Notes: generated by a model from the letters alone, not told the origin. 35,002 bases of DNA from Bacteroidota bacterium (GCA_023433265.1 JAEZDR010000169.1:1-35002); one strand, 5' to 3'. Numbered from the stretch's first letter, positions 23,342 through 32,046 are shown. A program made the numbers and translations.

Positions 23342-24094
23342 TTATACAGTAACTTCTGCACCGCGCACTTTACGGCGGTAATTCTTGAACAGGCTGTGCC
23401 ATTGTATTTTCAAAACACCCAACACGCCCTCCTTGATAATGCCTTTATGCATTTTACTGGTGCCTTCCTTTCTGTCCACGAAAGTGATGGGCACTTCTTT
23501 TATCTTGAACCCAAGTTTCCAGGCTGCAAACTTCATTTCTATCTGGAATGCATACCCTACAAACTTTATCTCGTCAAAATTGATTGCTTCAAGTACCTGG
23601 CGTCGATAGCATATAAACCCGGCCGTTGGATCGTTCACGGGCATCCAGGTGATCATTTTTGTATAAATGGCCCCTCCTCTTGAATAAAAACGCCTGTCCC
23701 AGGTCCAGTTGGCAATTCTGCCTCCTCGTACATACCGGCTGCCGATGGCTACATCAGCACCATTCCTGCATGCATCATAGAGCCGCTCAAGGTCCCGGTG
23801 GTCGTGGGAGAAATCAGCATCCATCTCAAACACGTAGGCATAGCCTTTCCGCAAAGCCCACTTGAATCCATGAATATAGGCTGTACCCAGTCCCAGTTTG
23901 CCTTTGCGTTCCTCAAGAAACAATTGGGTGGAATACTGTGGAATCAGCGACTTCACAATGGAGGCGGTTCCGTCTGGCGATCCGTCATCTATTACTAATA
24001 CATGAAACTGCTGGTTAAGACCGAATATAGCGCCTAAAATACCTGCTATATTTTCTTTCTCGTTATAAGTTGGTATAATTACAAGCTTCTCCAA
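23342..24094 (-). CDS. polyprenol-phosphate mannosyltransferase-like GT2 (Dpm1-like)
   Basis: This 250-residue family 2 glycosyltransferase resembles dolichol/polyprenol phosphate mannose synthase, which would make a lipid-linked hexose donor for envelope glycosylation at the cytoplasmic membrane face. It shows LVIIPTYNEKENI (3-15), the nucleotide-binding DDGSPDGT (36-43), GLGTAYIHGFKWAL, the metal-binding FEMDADFSHDH with D92/D94, and IGSRYVRGG. The region DPTAGFICYRRQVLE and FVGYAFQIEMKF completes the catalytic fold. There is no C-terminal membrane domain, as in short Dpm1 types. The only possible start is TTG at 24094 directly before EKLVIIP; the frame holds no ATG or GTG between there and a stop at 24119-24121. 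Undecaprenyl phosphate glucose or another sugar is equally possible as product. Confidence 0.9.
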   Translation of the reverse strand: MEKLVIIPTYNEKENIAGILGAIFGLNQQFHVLVIDDGSPDGTASIVKSLIPQYSTQLFLEERKGKLGLGTAYIHGFKWALRKGYAYVFEMDADFSHDHRDLERLYDACRNGADVAIGSRYVRGGRIANWTWDRRFYSRGGAIYTKMITWMPVNDPTAGFICYRRQVLEAINFDEIKFVGYAFQIEMKFAAWKLGFKIKEVPITFVDRKEGTSKMHKGIIKEGVLGVLKIQWHSLFKNYRRKVRGAEVTV

Positions 24095-24170
24095 GTGGCT
24101 AGTGTGAGCGGCACGAAATTACATTTTCTGTCCCTATCAGCATCATCTGGTTTCACTTTGATACCAACAT

Positions 24171-24950
24171 CTAGTTAGTAACAACTTTTTTAACAATGGT
24201 CCGGTGGAATATTTCGGAAAGCTTTTGCTTGGTATGTAACGAGAACTCTCCCTCCATCATCCAGTTGTAGTAGCCCGGTTCTTTCTTCAAAACATCAGCC
24301 ACCGGTTTGCCTTTGTGTTTACCAAAGTTGAATACCTCTACTCCATTCTGCAGCACAAACCGCCTCGAGAAATCAACTATTTCCTCTTCGCCGGTTGCTT
24401 TACAAATAGTTTCTACCGTGTGCCCAAGGTTAGGGTAGCGATGCAACTGCGCACACAGCACTTCAAAAGTAGCCGAAGCGTCTACTTCAGCACTATGGGC
24501 TCCGTCAAGTGTTTTGTCGCAATAAAATTTATATGCGGCTGCCAATGTCCTCGGCTCCATCATATGAAACACCTTTTGAACATCCAGCAGTTTTCGTCCG
24601 TCAATTTTAAAGTCTATACCTGCCCGCAAAAATTCTTCCACTAGCATAGGTATATCAAAGCGATTGCTATTGTACCCGCCAATATCCGAGTTATCCAAAA
24701 ATTGCTTCAGCTCGTTTGCTACTGCTTTAAAGCTAGGCGCGTCTTTTACCATTTCATCCGTAATGCCATGCACTGCCGTTGCACCTGCCGGGATGGGTAT
24801 CAAAGGGTTGATCAGTTTACGCTTCTTTACCTGTTCGCCATGCTGCGTTATTTTTACCAGGGCAACTTCTACAATGCGGTCTGTTGCCACGTTAACGCCT
24901 GTGGTCTCCAGGTCAATAAAAACGATCGGGCGAGTGAGTTCAAGCTTCAT
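24171..24950 (-). CDS. DnaQ-type 3'-5' exonuclease with C-terminal DUF3820
   Basis: This is a 259-residue DEDDh exonuclease. The catalytic residues are visible: D13 and E15 in VFIDLETTG, D99 in NSNRFDIPML, and H152 and D157 in AHSAEVDASA. The domain resembles the epsilon proofreading subunit of DNA polymerase III but is free-standing. Residues about 215-259 carry a small C-terminal domain with NFGKHKGKPVADVLKKEPGYY and NWMMEGEF, matching the DUF3820-type module found attached to such nucleases in Bacteroidota. The protein could act in proofreading or RNA/DNA end trimming. It starts at ATG 24950. No clear promoter box was found upstream. Confidence 0.92.
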   Translation of the reverse strand: MKLELTRPIVFIDLETTGVNVATDRIVEVALVKITQHGEQVKKRKLINPLIPIPAGATAVHGITDEMVKDAPSFKAVANELKQFLDNSDIGGYNSNRFDIPMLVEEFLRAGIDFKIDGRKLLDVQKVFHMMEPRTLAAAYKFYCDKTLDGAHSAEVDASATFEVLCAQLHRYPNLGHTVETICKATGEEEIVDFSRRFVLQNGVEVFNFGKHKGKPVADVLKKEPGYYNWMMEGEFSLHTKQKLSEIFHRTIVKKVVTN

Positions 24951-25077
24951 TACAACGTTTATGCGGCTAAGTTACTCTTTCAATCCGTCATTAGGCTATC
25001 GGTATAGCAATATTTAACCCTGCAAAAGCAACGCCGTTAAAAACACTCAATTTATACATGATACCTAATCTACATTT

Positions 25078-25842
25078 CTACTTAAGCAGCATCTGCCTCA
25101 ACGCCGCTGAATCGCCTTTAAACACATTAAAATCTACTTTCCATTTAATCCCATTCACCGTCCCCTTGTCGTTATGTTGCCAAAAATGCCAGGGCCGGTC
25201 TATCTCGGGCTCAACCATACGGTAGTAATGTGCTACCCAGAGAGGGAAACTATCAAATTCCTTTCCCATGTAATCCCGGTAAAAGTTAGCGAAGGTGTAA
25301 ATAATAGGCTTCGCTTTATACCGCTTCTCCAGCACACTTAAAAAAAGCGCTAATTGCTTCCGCACCGTGGCAGGGCTCAGTCCATTCAACGTTTCAATGT
25401 CAACCACAGGAGGCAGGTCGCCCTTTTGTAGATCTGCCACCGCTATAAAGTTCTCTGCTTGCTTTTCCACCGCTATGCCGGGCACAAAAAAATGATAAGC
25501 GCCTCTCGGTATACCGGCCGCCTTGGCTTCCCTCCAGTTATAAAAAAACTTCCGGTCTACAAGGTCGCTGCCTTCGGTTGCTTTTATAAAGGCAAAGCCA
25601 ATGCGCAGGCCTCCTACCTCCATCGCTCTCACGCTTTCCCATCCTATTGTATGTTGGTACCGGCTTACGTCTATCCCGTGCAGCTTATAGCCTTCGGGAA
25701 TGGCGATAGAAAAGCCGGGATATTTTATCCGCTCAGCCCTTTCCTCTTTTACTTCAATACTCAACACATACAAGCCAATGCCGGCCGCCACAAACAACAG
25801 TACCAGTGTAAAGAATATAGCCACGTTCTTATAAGCCGTCAT
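25078..25842 (-). CDS. membrane-anchored GH25 muramidase (lysozyme)
   Basis: This 254-residue glycoside hydrolase family 25 protein would cleave the beta-1,4 MurNAc-GlcNAc bond of peptidoglycan. One N-terminal membrane segment (about 7-28, VAIFFTLVLLFVAAGIGLYVL) anchors or exports it, with the enzyme in the periplasm. The catalytic domain starts YKLHGIDVSRYQ (D58) and continues FAFIKATEGSD, GAYHFFVPG, and PPVVDIETL with D148 and E150 as the likely catalytic pair; it ends FWQHNDKGTVNG and VDFNVF. I chose the ATG at 25842; an in-frame TTG at 25872 would add ten residues. It is divergent from the VOC gene across an 83-bp spacer. Roles in cell-wall remodelling or prey lysis are possible. Confidence 0.9.
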   Translation of the reverse strand: MTAYKNVAIFFTLVLLFVAAGIGLYVLSIEVKEERAERIKYPGFSIAIPEGYKLHGIDVSRYQHTIGWESVRAMEVGGLRIGFAFIKATEGSDLVDRKFFYNWREAKAAGIPRGAYHFFVPGIAVEKQAENFIAVADLQKGDLPPVVDIETLNGLSPATVRKQLALFLSVLEKRYKAKPIIYTFANFYRDYMGKEFDSFPLWVAHYYRMVEPEIDRPWHFWQHNDKGTVNGIKWKVDFNVFKGDSAALRQMLLK

Positions 25843-25876
25843 CAACAGCAAGATAACAGCTTTCAGTTGCAAATTG

Positions 25877-25907
25877 CTTGGTGCCCCATGTTATTGTATT
25901 ACTTTTA
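25877..25907 (+). promoter_or_regulatory. promoter of the VOC gene (CTTG-N19-TACTTTTA)
   Basis: CTTG at 25877-25880 and TACTTTTA at 25900-25907 have the correct 19-bp spacing; each differs from the Bacteroidota consensus by one base. The leader would be about 15 nt. Confidence 0.5.
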
Positions 25908-25925
25908 TCCATATAACTTAATATC

Positions 25926-26381
25926 ATGACTACTATCAATGTCTACCTGACTTTCGATGGCAACTGCGAAGAAGCTTTTCAGTTTTATCGTTCCGCATTT
26001 AAAGGCGAGTTTTCCTATGTAGGGCGTTTTAAGGATATGCCGCCACAGGAAGGCGCACCAGCCGTTAGCGAAGAAATGGGCAACAAAATCATGCACATTT
26101 CCCTTCCCATAAGTAAAGAAACCGTTTTGATGGGCAGCGATACTGGTGGCGATTGGGGAGGTGCAAACCACAGAAAAGGAAACAACTTCTCTATCTGTGT
26201 AAGTCCTGACAAGAAAGAAGAAGCCGACCGCCTCTTTGCAGCACTAAGCGAGGGCGGCAAAGTAAATATGCCTTTGATGGATACCTTCTGGGGCGACTAT
26301 TTTGGTATGTGCGAAGACAAGTTTGGTGTAAACTGGATGATGAGCTACAATGAACAGTACGCTGAGAAGATGAAGGCTTAG
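25926..26381 (+). CDS. VOC family (glyoxalase/PhnB-like) protein
   Basis: This 151-residue vicinal-oxygen-chelate protein is of the PhnB/'3-demethylubiquinone methyltransferase-like' branch. It has the typical N-terminal strand and helix NVYLTFDGNCEEAFQFYRSAF, a loop MHISLPISKETVLMGSD, NNFSICVSPDKKEEADRLFAAL, and the C-terminal DTFWGDYFGMCEDKFGVNWMMSY. The substrate and metal dependence are unknown for most members. No signal peptide is present, so it is cytoplasmic. It starts at ATG 25926 with a consensus-like promoter in the divergent spacer, and it ends before a bidirectional terminator. Confidence 0.92.
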   Translation: MTTINVYLTFDGNCEEAFQFYRSAFKGEFSYVGRFKDMPPQEGAPAVSEEMGNKIMHISLPISKETVLMGSDTGGDWGGANHRKGNNFSICVSPDKKEEADRLFAALSEGGKVNMPLMDTFWGDYFGMCEDKFGVNWMMSYNEQYAEKMKA

Positions 26382-26422
26382 TTAGATCAGGATTGAAGCT
26401 CAACAAAACCGACGTTTGCAGA

Positions 26423-26464
26423 AAAGAAAAAGCAGGCGTACTTCAGTTCACCTGCTTTTTCTTT
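26423..26464. terminator. bidirectional terminator after the VOC gene
   Basis: A 14-bp stem AAAGAAAAAGCAGG (26423-26436) pairs with CCTGCTTTTTCTTT (26451-26464) with a 14-base loop. The stem's own T-rich arm supplies a T-tract on either strand, so it serves the VOC gene and the converging membrane-protein gene. Confidence 0.85.
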
Positions 26465-26478
26465 CTAGCTAATTTGTC

Positions 26479-26898
26479 TTAAGGGTTCAGCTTGGCAAAC
26501 AGAACGCCTGCAACCGTACTTTGAATAGTTCCATATACTATCCAGCTAGCTATCATGGCTATCGTAATGTCCTGTATAGCACAGAACGTAATCCACATCA
26601 CCGGAATGAGGCCCACCAATGTGTACATCAATCCAAACTCCAGCCCACGTAACAATTTACCTCCCTTAAACAGTGGCTTGAAGCGATCCCAGAACCAGGA
26701 TAGTGCAAAGCTGATAACAAAGGGATGCAGGTAAAACAGCACACTCTTCACCGTGCTGTGCGCGTCAAACAAGTTGGTTTCCAAAATGTATTCCTGGAAA
26801 AGGAATGGAAAGAATTGTATGGCGATAAACAGTTGGGTAGCGCTTATTACGAACAAAAGCAATCCTGCTAAAAGGCCACACTTTAGTATCCGGTTCAT
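26479..26898 (-). CDS. small membrane protein, four predicted TM segments
   Basis: This is a 139-residue integral membrane protein of unknown function. Hydrophobic stretches lie at about 7-32 (GLLAGLLLFVISATQLFIAIQFF), 47-66 (VLFYLHPFVISFALSWFW), 82-103 (GLMYTLVGLIPVMWITFCAI) and 108-132 (TIAMIASWIVYGTIQSTVAGVLF). I do not recognise catalytic or transport motifs. I chose the ATG at 26898; an in-frame TTG at 26937 adds a poor 13-residue extension. It lies 60 bp downstream of the symporter gene on the same strand, so it may be co-transcribed. Confidence 0.75.
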   Translation of the reverse strand: MNRILKCGLLAGLLLFVISATQLFIAIQFFPFLFQEYILETNLFDAHSTVKSVLFYLHPFVISFALSWFWDRFKPLFKGGKLLRGLEFGLMYTLVGLIPVMWITFCAIQDITIAMIASWIVYGTIQSTVAGVLFAKLNP

Positions 26899-26958
26899 CA
26901 AATGGGTTTTTAAAAGCAAAAAGTAGTTAGCCTGCAAGTTAGCGCAGAAGCTGTTAGG

Positions 26959-28689
26959 TCAGGCATTTGAACCTGCTTTCTGTTGAAAGCTTTGCAACAA
27001 ATAGCCAAAAATCACCACCAGTCCCGCCCCCATTACGTTTAGCCACAGGAACCCAAGACCTATAGTTCCTTGCGAATCAAGAACAAAAAATAGTATAACA
27101 AAGGCTTCCGCCAGCAAGGCACCATAAAATATCGCCCGCGCCCCTATTTTTTTAAAATAAAAAGCCACAAGGAATATCCCCAAGATAACGCCATAAAATA
27201 TTGAGCCCAACACGTTCACAGCTTCTATCAGGCTGCCCATCCTATTGGCAAATTGCGCAACAACAATGCAGAACAGACCCCAGTAAAACGTCATCCACTT
27301 AGATAGCTTGTACTTCCTCGCTTCTTCTATATCGGTGTGCGTAGGGTGTTCGTGCTGCTTTTTGTATCGCCAGTAAAAGTCAATCATCGTACACGATGCA
27401 AGTGAATTGAGTGCAGCAGCAATCGAGCCCCAGGCCGCAAGGAAGATAATGGCAATTAGAAGCCCTACCAATCCTGCCGGCAATGTGTCCACAACAAAGC
27501 GCAGGAAGATGTAATTGGTATCATTGGTGTCAATGGAGGCATCGGCCTCTTTAAGCGTTTCCTTATAAGCTATTCGTAAGCTATCAAGCCTCTTATTACC
27601 TTGTTGAAGCTGCAGCTTCAATGCATCATCCTCTTTATTTTTTACGTATTCCCTCACTACCTGCTTATGGCTAAGGGTAAGTGTTTCGTAGCCTTGTTCA
27701 AGTTGCTTCAGCTTGTTGCCATGACTCGTGGAGTAAACCTTCGCACTCACTGCGGGATTATGAAAAATGGGACCTTTATTAAACTGGTAATAGGTAAACA
27801 GCAGCGCTCCCAACAGCAAAATGGCAAATTGCATGGGAACTTTCACAATACCGTTCATTAATAACCCCAACTTACTCTGTGTATTGTTCTTGGCAGTGAG
27901 GTAGCGTCCCACCTGGCTTTGATCGGTTCCGAAATAAGACAAAGCAAGAAAAAAACCACCTACAATGCCGGAGATCAGATTGTATTTGTCTTTCCAGTTA
28001 AACCCTTCTTCGCTTACACCCGTTGTAATTACGTTTAGTTTTCCCATTGCACCACTCACGTGCAGTGCGTCGCTAAAGCCTACGTCATCTGGTAGATAAC
28101 TCACCAGCAGGTACCCAACAAAGAATAAACCCGCGAAGATGATAATGAGCTGTAGTTGTTGTGTATAGGCTACCGCCTTGGCCCCACCGCTCACCGTATA
28201 AATAATGAGCAGTCCTCCCATAAGTATGTTTGTAAAATAAATATCCCATCCAAACAGCGACGATAAAATGATAGATGGAGCATAAATGCTGATGCCTGTT
28301 GATACTCCTCTCGATAATAAAAACAGGAATGACGTTAGTGTCCTTGTCCTCAAGTCAAACCGCTGTTCCAGGTATTCATAAGCTGTAAAAACTTTAAGCC
28401 TGTTGAACAGTGGTACGAAGCTTATACAAATAACCACCATCGCAAGTGGTAGCCCGAAGTAATACTGCACAAAACGCATCCCGTCGGTAAAAGCCTGCCC
28501 GGGTGCAGATAAAAAGGTGATGGCACTTGCTTGTGTACCCATAATGCTAAGCAACACGAGATACCACGGCATGCTGCGATTACTTAAGAAATAACCTTCG
28601 AGGTTTTTCGATGTCTTGCTTTTGTAAAGGCCGTAGGTTATTATCAGGAGTAAGGTTGCAGCAAGAACAATCCAGTCGAGGCTACTCAT
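26959..28689 (-). CDS. sodium:solute symporter (SSS family)
   Basis: This 576-residue inner-membrane transporter uses the Na+ gradient to import a solute. The SSS pattern is clear: the first helix LDWIVLAATLLLIITYGLY, then NLEGYFLSNRSMPWYLVLLSIMGTQASAITFLSAPG (in pieces), the YEYLEQRFDLRTRT signature, the YTVSGGAKAVAYTQQLQ motif and GGFFLALSYFGTDQSQVGRYL, which carries the typical Q-x-Q-R signature. An extra charged loop of about 90 residues with coiled-coil character sits between two helices at roughly 310-400, as in other Bacteroidota SSS members. The substrate is unknown; sialic acid, sugars or other organic anions are possible. It overlaps the preceding microprotein by 4 bases (ATGA), so it is translationally coupled. 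It starts at ATG 28689. Confidence 0.93.
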   Translation of the reverse strand: MSSLDWIVLAATLLLIITYGLYKSKTSKNLEGYFLSNRSMPWYLVLLSIMGTQASAITFLSAPGQAFTDGMRFVQYYFGLPLAMVVICISFVPLFNRLKVFTAYEYLEQRFDLRTRTLTSFLFLLSRGVSTGISIYAPSIILSSLFGWDIYFTNILMGGLLIIYTVSGGAKAVAYTQQLQLIIIFAGLFFVGYLLVSYLPDDVGFSDALHVSGAMGKLNVITTGVSEEGFNWKDKYNLISGIVGGFFLALSYFGTDQSQVGRYLTAKNNTQSKLGLLMNGIVKVPMQFAILLLGALLFTYYQFNKGPIFHNPAVSAKVYSTSHGNKLKQLEQGYETLTLSHKQVVREYVKNKEDDALKLQLQQGNKRLDSLRIAYKETLKEADASIDTNDTNYIFLRFVVDTLPAGLVGLLIAIIFLAAWGSIAAALNSLASCTMIDFYWRYKKQHEHPTHTDIEEARKYKLSKWMTFYWGLFCIVVAQFANRMGSLIEAVNVLGSIFYGVILGIFLVAFYFKKIGARAIFYGALLAEAFVILFFVLDSQGTIGLGFLWLNVMGAGLVVIFGYLLQSFQQKAGSNA

Positions 28690-28802
28690 GCAAAATATTT
28701 AGTAAACCAGGTAAAGAAAATAATGAGTACCGCAAGTACTAAAACTACAAACCAATACCACTGCCGCCAACTTTTGAACAATGGAATATCTTCTTTTTCC
28801 AT
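28686..28802 (-). CDS. 38-residue single-pass membrane microprotein coupled to the symporter
   Basis: This tiny protein starts MEKEDIPLFKSWRQWYWF, has one hydrophobic helix (about 17-33, FVVLVLAVLIIFFTWF), and ends TKYFA. The basic/aromatic amphipathic start and single helix suggest an inner-membrane peptide. Its stop overlaps the symporter's start (ATGA). Similar tiny proteins beside symporters in other Bacteroidota come to mind, but from memory only. I chose the ATG at 28802, since upstream extension in the frame runs into the malQ terminator. A TATCCTTG element lies 13 bases upstream. Its role may be folding or regulation of the transporter; this is inference. Confidence 0.75.
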   Translation of the reverse strand: MEKEDIPLFKSWRQWYWFVVLVLAVLIIFFTWFTKYFA

Positions 28803-28865
28803 GCCCCTAAAATACAAGGATATTCCAGTATTATGGGCTCCGCTGCTCTTCCTGCTATCTTCTAC

Positions 28866-28896
28866 AAAAAAGCCTGCGCACAATGCACAGGCTTTT
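28866..28896 (-). terminator. terminator of malQ
   Basis: On the minus strand the 13-bp stem AAAAGCCTGTGCA/TGCGCAGGCTTTT (one G-U pair, loop TTG) is followed by TTTTTTG, 24 bases past the malQ stop. Confidence 0.93.
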
Positions 28897-28919
28897 CAAC
28901 TGATATTGAATTTACTAAA

Positions 28920-31900
28920 TTATCTTCCCGATGCCTTAATACTTGCCATCAGCTCTGTATTAAACTGCTGCTCATTTAGCAGTTGCTCCAATGTAAGGTG
29001 CATACGATAGCGCCAATAGTGCCTAGGATTAGAAGGTACATTTATTCTTTCTTCTTCTGCATTTTCTCTTCTTATGGATTCGTCAATGCCCATAAGATCC
29101 TGCAACTGGAAGATGCTCCACATTGCCGGTGAATAGAGATGTTGGAATACAATAGCCTTGTTTATCCAGGGCTCGCATGTATCAGGCGCAGTGCCTGCCT
29201 GACCAAGTTCTGAATTATAGAAAGTTTGTGTACGTTGCTTATTTTCTTCCCACCATCCCCTGATCGTACTCATATCGTGCGTGGAAGGTGTAACAACGCT
29301 CAGATAGGGTGCATCAGCGGGATGAAAGAACGTCTTCTTAGGATCTTTAGGCATCCGCTGTATCTCCAGGCTCAGGATACCTAGTTCTTTCATTACGCCC
29401 GGTACGCTCGCAGGCACCATACCTAAATCTTCGCCACATATCAACATGTTAGTAGCGCGCTTCAGTTCTGGCAATTTGTGCATAGCTTCTTCTCTCCAAA
29501 AGTTGTCCTGCCTTTCAAAGAAGTAGTTCACATACAATTGGTAAAGCTGGTGCTTGGTATTTGCATCCAGGTTATGGTATGATGCCGTATCCTGCATTCC
29601 AAATCTGAAATGGTATCCCTGGCCGTGCGAACCCTCTTCTTCAAACAGGATAACATTCGAAATTAGGTCAAACAGTCCTTGCTTTATCCATTGGTTGTGC
29701 TGGTTATCTTCTTGTTTATCAAAATAGTCCTGTACAAGTTTTTGTGTAGCAAACTCAGGTTTCAGGCTGTACATACCATAACCGCTGCTCGTCAGGAACT
29801 TTTCCTTTACACTGTCCTGTACATCATTGAAGGTGCTCCACAACACATCATCATTAATGAACGGCATACAATAACGCTGTTGGTCAAAATAAAGATGCCG
29901 TTGGTTAAACTCGTTTACATGAATTGGAATAGCCGGAACAAAATGTCCCATAATTCCTTCTACTGCGTGCATTGGAATACTCCATATCCTAAAAAAGCCA
30001 AGGATGTGGTCAATCCGGAATGCATCAAAGTAATTGCTCATCTGCTCAAAGCGCTGGCGCCACCAGGAGAACCCATCTTCCCGCATTTTCTGCCAATTGT
30101 AGGTTGGGAAACCCCAATTCTGACCCTTGACAGCGAAGTCATCAGGCGGAGCGCCTGCCTGCATATCCATGTGGTAAAGCTCAGGATGCTGCCAGGCATC
30201 ACAACTATTGCGGTAAATGCCGATGGGAATATCACCTTTCAAAATAATACCGTTCCTATGGGCATATTCAGTCGCTCTGCAAAGCTGGGTATGCAGCGCA
30301 TATTGTACATAGTAATGAAGAGATATATCGTCTTTTGCCTGCTTGTTGCCCAGTAGCTTTTTTGCCAGGGCTGCTGAGTAAACGCAGTATTCTTCAGGCC
30401 ATGTTTTGAAGTCAGCCGTACTAAACTTGTCCCTCAGGTAACAAAAGACAGCATAAGGTACTAACCAATGATCGTTCTTTTCAAAAAACTGCTTATAGGT
30501 GTCAGTTTTGAATATCGTATTCTTCTGCGTAGGGTAAATGCGCTTCAGCAGGTCCCATTTAAGTTTTACTACTGTATCAAAGTCTATGTCCTTCTCCTCG
30601 TTCAATCGTTGCTTCGCGTCTGCAATCTCCTTCTTAATATCTTCCTGCGCACCATCAGATAATAGTGCATCAAGATTCAGGTAAATTGGATTTAAAGCAA
30701 ACGCTGAGATAGCAGAATAAGGGTATGAATCAAGCCATGAATGGGTAGCTATCGTATCGTTCACCGGCAGTATCTGAACCAGCTTCAAGCCTATGTTCTT
30801 AGCCCAGTCAACCAAGAGCGGCAAGTCGTTAAATTCACCAACACCCAGGCCATTTTCACTTCTTAACGAAAATACAGGTATGGCTACCCCTGCCCCTTTC
30901 CAATGCGTATTGGGCAGCACAGCAAATCCATCATTGATGATGGCAAATGCGTCAGCTTCCGGCTGTTGGTACAGAATGCGATTGTTGCTCCTTTCGTAAT
31001 GAATAAACTTTTGTTGAGCTGTGTTGTAAACCCCGTACTTATAAAGGACAGGAAACGACGATCCCGAAAAATCAACGCCCACTTCATAATAATCCTTGTC
31101 TGCGGCCTTCGTCATTAACAAAGGTTCATCCTGGTTCCACAGCTTCAAAGGAGGGTTTGCCCCTACAATGCATAACACCTCATCTTGACTTAGCAAGGGA
31201 GCTTTGCATCTAAAAAGGTGTGTAGCTTTACCAGTATCCGCAACCGCAGGCGATACGGAACTGCTGTTTAATAGGACCTTTTTAAAAGGCTCCGTATAAA
31301 ATACATTCTCAAAATATCCTGGATGATTCCACGAGTCAGCAATAAACAATTTGCTGTTGGCAAACATGCTTTTATCTATCTGTTTGTCGGTTCCCGCGTC
31401 TATCGAAAAAGTACCGTCAATGTTCTTTAATACGTAATTATAAACGATTGGCGTTGCAGGCAGATCGGACGCCTTAAAAGACAAGTATCCGTGCCAATGC
31501 TCATCATTCAAATACGTTAGCGGGAAGGCGTCTGAAACATTGCCACCCCCTAGCAAGGGATGGTTGCCAGTGATGAACAACTGCTCGCCGAATTTTGTGT
31601 GAAACTTCAGGATGAAGTGTACAACAAACGTCTTTTCTCCTGTCGCATCAGATCCGCGAACGGCTTTAACTGATCTTTTCTTTGTTGGTACGTTTTCCTT
31701 TAAAGCCGCTTGTTTGGTCGCTTTTGTACTAGCACCCTTAGTAGCTTCCGGCTTCACCTTCTCCTCTTTCTTTTTGACGGCAGTTGCTTTTGCTGCTTTC
31801 TTGCTCACTTGTTCAGGCTTCCCCTCTGCAATACCCAGATTTTCACTGGGTGCTGCGGGCTCTTTCACTGCAGGCTTAACTTCATCAGTTATTTCGATAC

Positions 31901-31988
31901 CCTTTATTTTTGACTTCTTTGTGGGGTTCTCTTTCTTCGGGGACTTAGCCGTGTTTTGCTTTTTCTTTTTTGATTCTTCTGTTGCCAT
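28920..31988 (-). CDS. malQ: 4-alpha-glucanotransferase (GH77) with two CBM20 domains and Lys-rich N-terminus
   Basis: This 1022-residue cytoplasmic amylomaltase transfers alpha-1,4-glucan chains in maltodextrin and glycogen metabolism. Residues 1-118 are low complexity with 30 Lys in the first 120 and many Ala/Glu/Thr, without signal peptide. Two starch-binding CBM20 modules follow at about 119-235 (FVVHFILKFHTKFGEQLFITG) and 255-345 (LCIVGANPPLKLWN). The GH77 domain from about 365 shows VAIPVFSLRSENGLGVGEF, KGDIPIGIYRNSCDAW, the nucleophile D660 in FDAFRIDHILGFFRIW, the acid/base E853 in LICGEDLGMVP, and D905 in PSTHDMSTIRGWWE. The two-CBM20 form is the plant DPE2/Bacteroidota type. It is a single-gene unit with a consensus promoter overlapped by a palindromic operator. 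Confidence 0.95.
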   Translation of the reverse strand: MATEESKKKKQNTAKSPKKENPTKKSKIKGIEITDEVKPAVKEPAAPSENLGIAEGKPEQVSKKAAKATAVKKKEEKVKPEATKGASTKATKQAALKENVPTKKRSVKAVRGSDATGEKTFVVHFILKFHTKFGEQLFITGNHPLLGGGNVSDAFPLTYLNDEHWHGYLSFKASDLPATPIVYNYVLKNIDGTFSIDAGTDKQIDKSMFANSKLFIADSWNHPGYFENVFYTEPFKKVLLNSSSVSPAVADTGKATHLFRCKAPLLSQDEVLCIVGANPPLKLWNQDEPLLMTKAADKDYYEVGVDFSGSSFPVLYKYGVYNTAQQKFIHYERSNNRILYQQPEADAFAIINDGFAVLPNTHWKGAGVAIPVFSLRSENGLGVGEFNDLPLLVDWAKNIGLKLVQILPVNDTIATHSWLDSYPYSAISAFALNPIYLNLDALLSDGAQEDIKKEIADAKQRLNEEKDIDFDTVVKLKWDLLKRIYPTQKNTIFKTDTYKQFFEKNDHWLVPYAVFCYLRDKFSTADFKTWPEEYCVYSAALAKKLLGNKQAKDDISLHYYVQYALHTQLCRATEYAHRNGIILKGDIPIGIYRNSCDAWQHPELYHMDMQAGAPPDDFAVKGQNWGFPTYNWQKMREDGFSWWRQRFEQMSNYFDAFRIDHILGFFRIWSIPMHAVEGIMGHFVPAIPIHVNEFNQRHLYFDQQRYCMPFINDDVLWSTFNDVQDSVKEKFLTSSGYGMYSLKPEFATQKLVQDYFDKQEDNQHNQWIKQGLFDLISNVILFEEEGSHGQGYHFRFGMQDTASYHNLDANTKHQLYQLYVNYFFERQDNFWREEAMHKLPELKRATNMLICGEDLGMVPASVPGVMKELGILSLEIQRMPKDPKKTFFHPADAPYLSVVTPSTHDMSTIRGWWEENKQRTQTFYNSELGQAGTAPDTCEPWINKAIVFQHLYSPAMWSIFQLQDLMGIDESIRRENAEEERINVPSNPRHYWRYRMHLTLEQLLNEQQFNTELMASIKASGR

Positions 31989-32046
31989 CTCTAAGCATTA
32001 ATATGAGGAGTAAAAAAACGAGGTCTGTACCTACTACCCCGGTCGG

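Noticed and set aside
28803..28883. Longer 65-residue version of the symporter-linked microprotein
   Set aside because: The extension runs into the malQ terminator hairpin and has no membrane-protein character; the ATG at 28802 fits better.
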